This document shows, piece after piece, positions 31,005-33,542 of a stretch of 33,542 nucleotides of DNA. Below the pieces are notes generated by a model that was given only the letters and a program-made list of their open reading frames with translations, searched no databases and was not told where the DNA came from. The stretch comes from CAXCDZ01 sp963981525 (lineage in GTDB: Bacteria; Patescibacteriota; Microgenomatia; UBA1400; UBA12108), in NCBI GenBank assembly GCA_963981525.1, contig CAXCDZ010000003.1, positions 1 to 33,542 of the forward strand. Direction: 5' to 3'. Position numbers and translations under genes: made by a program. Position 1 is the stretch's first letter; every line of letters starts with the position of its first letter.

Positions 31005-31110
31005 GGTCAAGTCAATGTGGTGAGTTCCCGGCTTGTCTCGCCATTAGGCGGGCTTTACGGTTGCGGCACAGCAGAGGATTCTCACCTCTTTCCTACCCAC
31101 ATCAACTATT
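31005..31110 (-). promoter_or_regulatory. cobalamin riboswitch
   Basis: On the minus strand the conserved core reads AGGAAAGAGGTGAGAATCC, then CTGCTGTGCCGCAACCGTAA, then the B12-box-like AAGCCGGGAACTCACC. P1 pairs GTTGATGTGG (31097-31106) with CCACATTGAC (31011-31020). The aptamer is short, about 96 bases, like the smaller class II types. Directly after it a CCCC-(loop)-GGGG hairpin (30985-30998) sits beside the AAGGAG ribosome site of the next gene, suggesting translational control by a kissing-loop switch. Confidence 0.88.
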
Positions 31111-31174
31111 TAATTATTAATTACCTGCCCTTCCATAGCTCTTTAGAGCGACGGAGGGTTAATCTATTCTCACT

Positions 31175-31756
31175 TTACCGACGACTCTCTCGTCCGTCAA
31201 GACACATCTCATCCACTTGTTCCTGTAATTGGATAACCTCCAACCACTCCTTATATAGCAACTCATATACTCTTCCATTCGTACTCGAAATCAGCTCCAC
31301 CATCACTTCCTCCACGTTCCGGTCAAACAGATTCTCGCATGCGCGCGTATCCACACTCCCTCGCTCCACTACATATCCATATCCAGTCTTAAGATATCCC
31401 AACCCCTTCATTACTTCGTATGTTCCTGTCTCTACCTTCCCACTCCTCATCATCCCTGCCCCGCAGATTATTCGCCTCTCACCAAGTCGGAAAGATAACT
31501 GCCCTTGTTTAGAGTCTCCCGCAAGCAAAAACTCAACCGAACTCTTAACTCTATTACCAAACCCACACTCCAATTCCCCTTTAGCTGCCATTCCTGCGTT
31601 CGTTAACTTATCAACTGAGATCATATTTGCAAAATCAGCTCCCTCCAACCCCATTTTCTTCATCGTCCCAGACAGCGATATTTGGTAGAGTGAAAACACC
31701 GCAATCAACACCCCCACACTCAGCAATAATCCCAATAGAATTTTGATTCCTCTCAT
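31175..31756 (-). CDS. membrane-anchored hypothetical protein
   Basis: 193 residues from the preferred start MRGIKILLGLLLSVGVLIAVFSLYQ, which is a signal anchor or signal peptide. The rest is an extracytoplasmic domain with several Cys (ELECGFG, RRIICGAG, TRACENL, DEMCLDG), possibly disulphide-bonded, and strands such as GQLSFRLGERR. No family recognised. ATG 31756 is six bases after TGC-AATAAT (extended -10 box), so I prefer it to ATG 31783. It lies downstream of an unassigned structured intergenic region. Confidence 0.65.
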   Translation of the reverse strand: MRGIKILLGLLLSVGVLIAVFSLYQISLSGTMKKMGLEGADFANMISVDKLTNAGMAAKGELECGFGNRVKSSVEFLLAGDSKQGQLSFRLGERRIICGAGMMRSGKVETGTYEVMKGLGYLKTGYGYVVERGSVDTRACENLFDRNVEEVMVELISSTNGRVYELLYKEWLEVIQLQEQVDEMCLDGRESRR

Positions 31757-31784
31757 ACCCTCATTATTGCATACAATTTTCATA

Positions 31785-31940
31785 ACATATGTCAGTCACA
31801 TGTTTTTTGAGTTGCAAAAAATGTCGCAGCACGACGGTGTGAGACCTTAAGGCAAATTTTCAGCAGAAAATTATGCGTGGTTTTGCGTTTTCACAAGTTG
31901 CATAGCAACCTGAAAATCGGGTTTACGTGACAAAATATGT
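31785..31940. ncRNA. unassigned structured intergenic region
   Basis: Long-range pairs close it: ACATAT/ATATGT (31785-31790 with 31935-31940) and GTCAC/GTGAC (31795-31799 with 31927-31931). Inside are AATTTTC-AGCA-GAAAATT (31855-31872), and a hairpin TTTTCA...GTTGC-ATA-GCAAC...TGAAAA (31888-31916), plus smaller stems near 31823-31852. No ORF of note. It could be a small RNA, a leader of the 31175 gene (minus strand) or DNA secondary structure; the strand is not decidable. Confidence 0.4.
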
Positions 31941-31968
31941 GTGATCTGACAAAAAAGAAAATTGTTCT

Positions 31969-33192
31969 TTACCCCAACATCTCCACAATCACCCTCGCAT
32001 AAACCTCCGTCACTTTCTTAAGCGACTCCAGATTAACCCACTCTCCTCGCCCATGTACTTCGCTCCCATCAGGACCAAACCCATAAATAGTCGGCACACC
32101 GCGCTTTGTAAGCATCCATCCGTCCGTCCCTGGCCCTGCTCCTCTTTGTGCGGGTTTTGTGCCCAGCACTGCCTCAGCTTGTTCGGATAGCACCTCTACC
32201 ACGTTCTCTCTCGCATCCACCTCAACCGCAGGCACAAACATCAGGTCTGTGATCTTATAGTCAATATTTAGCTTTTGCAATCTCTCGACTATTAACATCT
32301 TTACTTGATTATCAGAGTTACCAGGCATTAGTCGCACGTCCCCATATGCCTCACATTTCTCAGGTACCACATTCAGTGCTGTTCCCCCGCTAATCTTGGT
32401 TGGGAATGTAAACACAGGCTTTCGACCTACAAACACCTTCGATGATTTGTGCGGCACCTCTAATCCCTGTAGAGCCTTAATAGCGATTGACATATCCACG
32501 ATCGCGTTACGTCCTTTTTCTTTTCTCTCCCACGCAGACATCCCAGTGTGAACTGGCTCTCCCTTAGTAGTTAGCTTAAATCTATATCCACCTCGCTGAC
32601 CAATCCTGATTACATCACTTCCATGCTCTCCGATAATACAGTTCTTTGGGACTATCCCCTGCTCTAGCAAGTACTGCGTTCCATATCTAGAACATGCTCC
32701 CGACTCCTCATCCACCACGAATGCTAGATATAGCTTGCCAGTTATCTTAATCCCAGCTTCCTTGATCGCTCGTACCGCATAGACATACGCAGACAGTGAT
32801 CCTTTCATGTCCAGCGCTCCCAATCCATATAGCTTGCCTCCGCGCACACTCCCAGAATAAGGAGAGATCACGTCACTCACATCCGGTGGGATTGTATCCA
32901 TATGTCCATTTAACATCAGAGAGTTTCTTGCGCGCTTATTCCCCCATTCTAAGAGTATGTTTCGTCTCTTTTTGTTCATTCCCATTCGCTTAGGTAAGAA
33001 TCCATGCGTTGTTAGCTCACCGTGGATGAGCTCAGCCACCTCATGCTCTATTGGGTCATCTGCCTTAGAATCTTGTGGGGTGTGATCGTTGGGAGACTTC
33101 GCTTTCACAAGCTTTGTCAGGAACTTCGTCTGCTCAGCAAAATTCTTCTCAACCTGTTTCTTGATAGATTTTTCAACTGTTTTGTCAATCAC
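31969..33192 (-). CDS. M20 family metallopeptidase (ArgE/DapE/CPG2-like)
   Basis: 407 residues. M20 motifs in order: GHMDT with H97 and D99, YGLGALDMKGSLSA with D128, VDEESG with the catalytic and metal glutamates at about 162-163, the dimerisation domain (GEPVHTGMSAWERKEKGRNAI), and the late His in GSEVHGRGEW. These bind two zinc ions and cleave an amide bond in a small acylated or dipeptide substrate. Substrate (N-acetylornithine, succinyl-diaminopimelate, peptides) cannot be told. The start is GTG at 33192; TACAAT lies nine bases upstream. Confidence 0.9.
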   Translation of the reverse strand: MIDKTVEKSIKKQVEKNFAEQTKFLTKLVKAKSPNDHTPQDSKADDPIEHEVAELIHGELTTHGFLPKRMGMNKKRRNILLEWGNKRARNSLMLNGHMDTIPPDVSDVISPYSGSVRGGKLYGLGALDMKGSLSAYVYAVRAIKEAGIKITGKLYLAFVVDEESGACSRYGTQYLLEQGIVPKNCIIGEHGSDVIRIGQRGGYRFKLTTKGEPVHTGMSAWERKEKGRNAIVDMSIAIKALQGLEVPHKSSKVFVGRKPVFTFPTKISGGTALNVVPEKCEAYGDVRLMPGNSDNQVKMLIVERLQKLNIDYKITDLMFVPAVEVDARENVVEVLSEQAEAVLGTKPAQRGAGPGTDGWMLTKRGVPTIYGFGPDGSEVHGRGEWVNLESLKKVTEVYARVIVEMLG

Positions 33193-33258
33193 AATGCCTG
33201 GATTGTACCATAATCATTCATTTGCCAGATATTATCAATCTATTATGAATATTCTTTT

Positions 33259-33542
33259 TTATGTCAATATGCATTTTAGTTGAGTTATTTGACCTGATAA
33301 CTCACTAGCTCTTTTTGGAACAATATTCATATCGACAATATCTCGCCAATGCCACCACGAGTTTTCTGAATGACCACTCAAAGTAGCAATAATTTTTCTC
33401 ATTAACTGAGACTCCAATTCAACGCTCAAGCTATCTTGTCTATATACCACCAACTCCATATCTTGATTACCCCCCCTACCAATAAGCAAATATGGCATCT
33501 TTCCAACAAACTCACATAATTTTGAAGAATTTCGAATATTTT
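33259..33542 (-). CDS. hypothetical protein, 5' end outside the window
   Basis: The frame is open to the window edge, so ATG 33498 need not be the start; upstream codons read NIRNSSKLCEFVGK. The visible 94 residues contain LLIGRGGNQDMELVVYRQDSLSVELESQLMRKIIATLSGHSENSWWHWRDIVDMNIVP, without a motif I recognise. The sequence is AT-rich. It may be co-directional with the M20 gene, 66 bases away. Confidence 0.5.
   Translation of the reverse strand, partial: NIRNSSKLCEFVGKMPYLLIGRGGNQDMELVVYRQDSLSVELESQLMRKIIATLSGHSENSWWHWRDIVDMNIVPKRASELSGQITQLKCILT

Noticed and set aside
1..33542. CRISPR array or insertion sequence
   Set aside because: I saw no regularly spaced direct repeats with unique spacers and no DDE or HUH transposase; the only mobile elements seen are introns, inteins and a free-standing homing endonuclease.

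Overview
The window looks like a piece of a Patescibacteria/CPR chromosome, probably Microgenomates-like; the phylum-level call is fairly safe, anything finer is a guess. Reasons: very compact gene packing, a DUF5652-type small membrane protein, a B12-dependent (class II) ribonucleotide reductase with no class I enzyme in view, many short proteins of unknown function, tRNA genes without an encoded CCA end, and group I introns in tRNA anticodon loops. TGA is used as a stop, so the standard bacterial code applies. Several genes have an extended -10 box six bases before the start codon, which suggests leaderless mRNAs.

Layout. 1-3.8 kb: a MazF-like toxin with the tail of its antitoxin, then the DNA-uptake/recombination cluster dprA-yifB(comM)-yraN on the minus strand and an unknown gene. 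3.9-16.1 kb: a tRNA-rich stretch with eight tRNA genes: fMet, Met(CAU), Asn(GUU), Ser(GGA), Ser(CGA), Arg(GCG), Ser(TGA) and Ile(UAU). fMet and Asn are split by about 210-nt group I introns. Three HTH plus LAGLIDADG-like endonuclease genes sit beside tRNAs here. The same stretch holds housekeeping genes (rpoD, dnaG, ftsB-like, xer-like, Nudix), small membrane proteins and a possible sorted surface protein. 16.1-18.8 kb: a VirD4/TraG-like ATPase with a small partner gene.

18.9-31.1 kb: a minus-strand nucleotide-metabolism region, in transcription order: cobalamin riboswitch, unknown zinc-ribbon gene, terminator, nrdR, nrdJ-3, nrdJ-2, mazG-like, a structured RNA leader, nrdJ-1, maf, cobO-like adenosyltransferase. 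The cofactor enzyme, regulator, pool-cleaning hydrolases and the RNRs form a coherent set for AdoCbl-dependent dNTP supply. nrdJ-2 and nrdJ-3 each carry an intein at the same Cys of the NPCGE motif; the intein in nrdJ-3 lacks the canonical His-Asn end. 31.1-33.5 kb: a small anchored protein, a second structured intergenic region, an M20 peptidase and a gene cut by the window end.

Most notable observations: the two tRNA group I introns (one contains the plastid trnL intron P6 signature), the tRNA-associated orphan endonucleases, the non-canonical intein, a cobalamin riboswitch before an unknown gene, two unassigned structured RNA regions, and a family of dispersed tandem octanucleotide repeats that also lies inside coding sequence. 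All calls were made by reading the sequence; no database search was possible.
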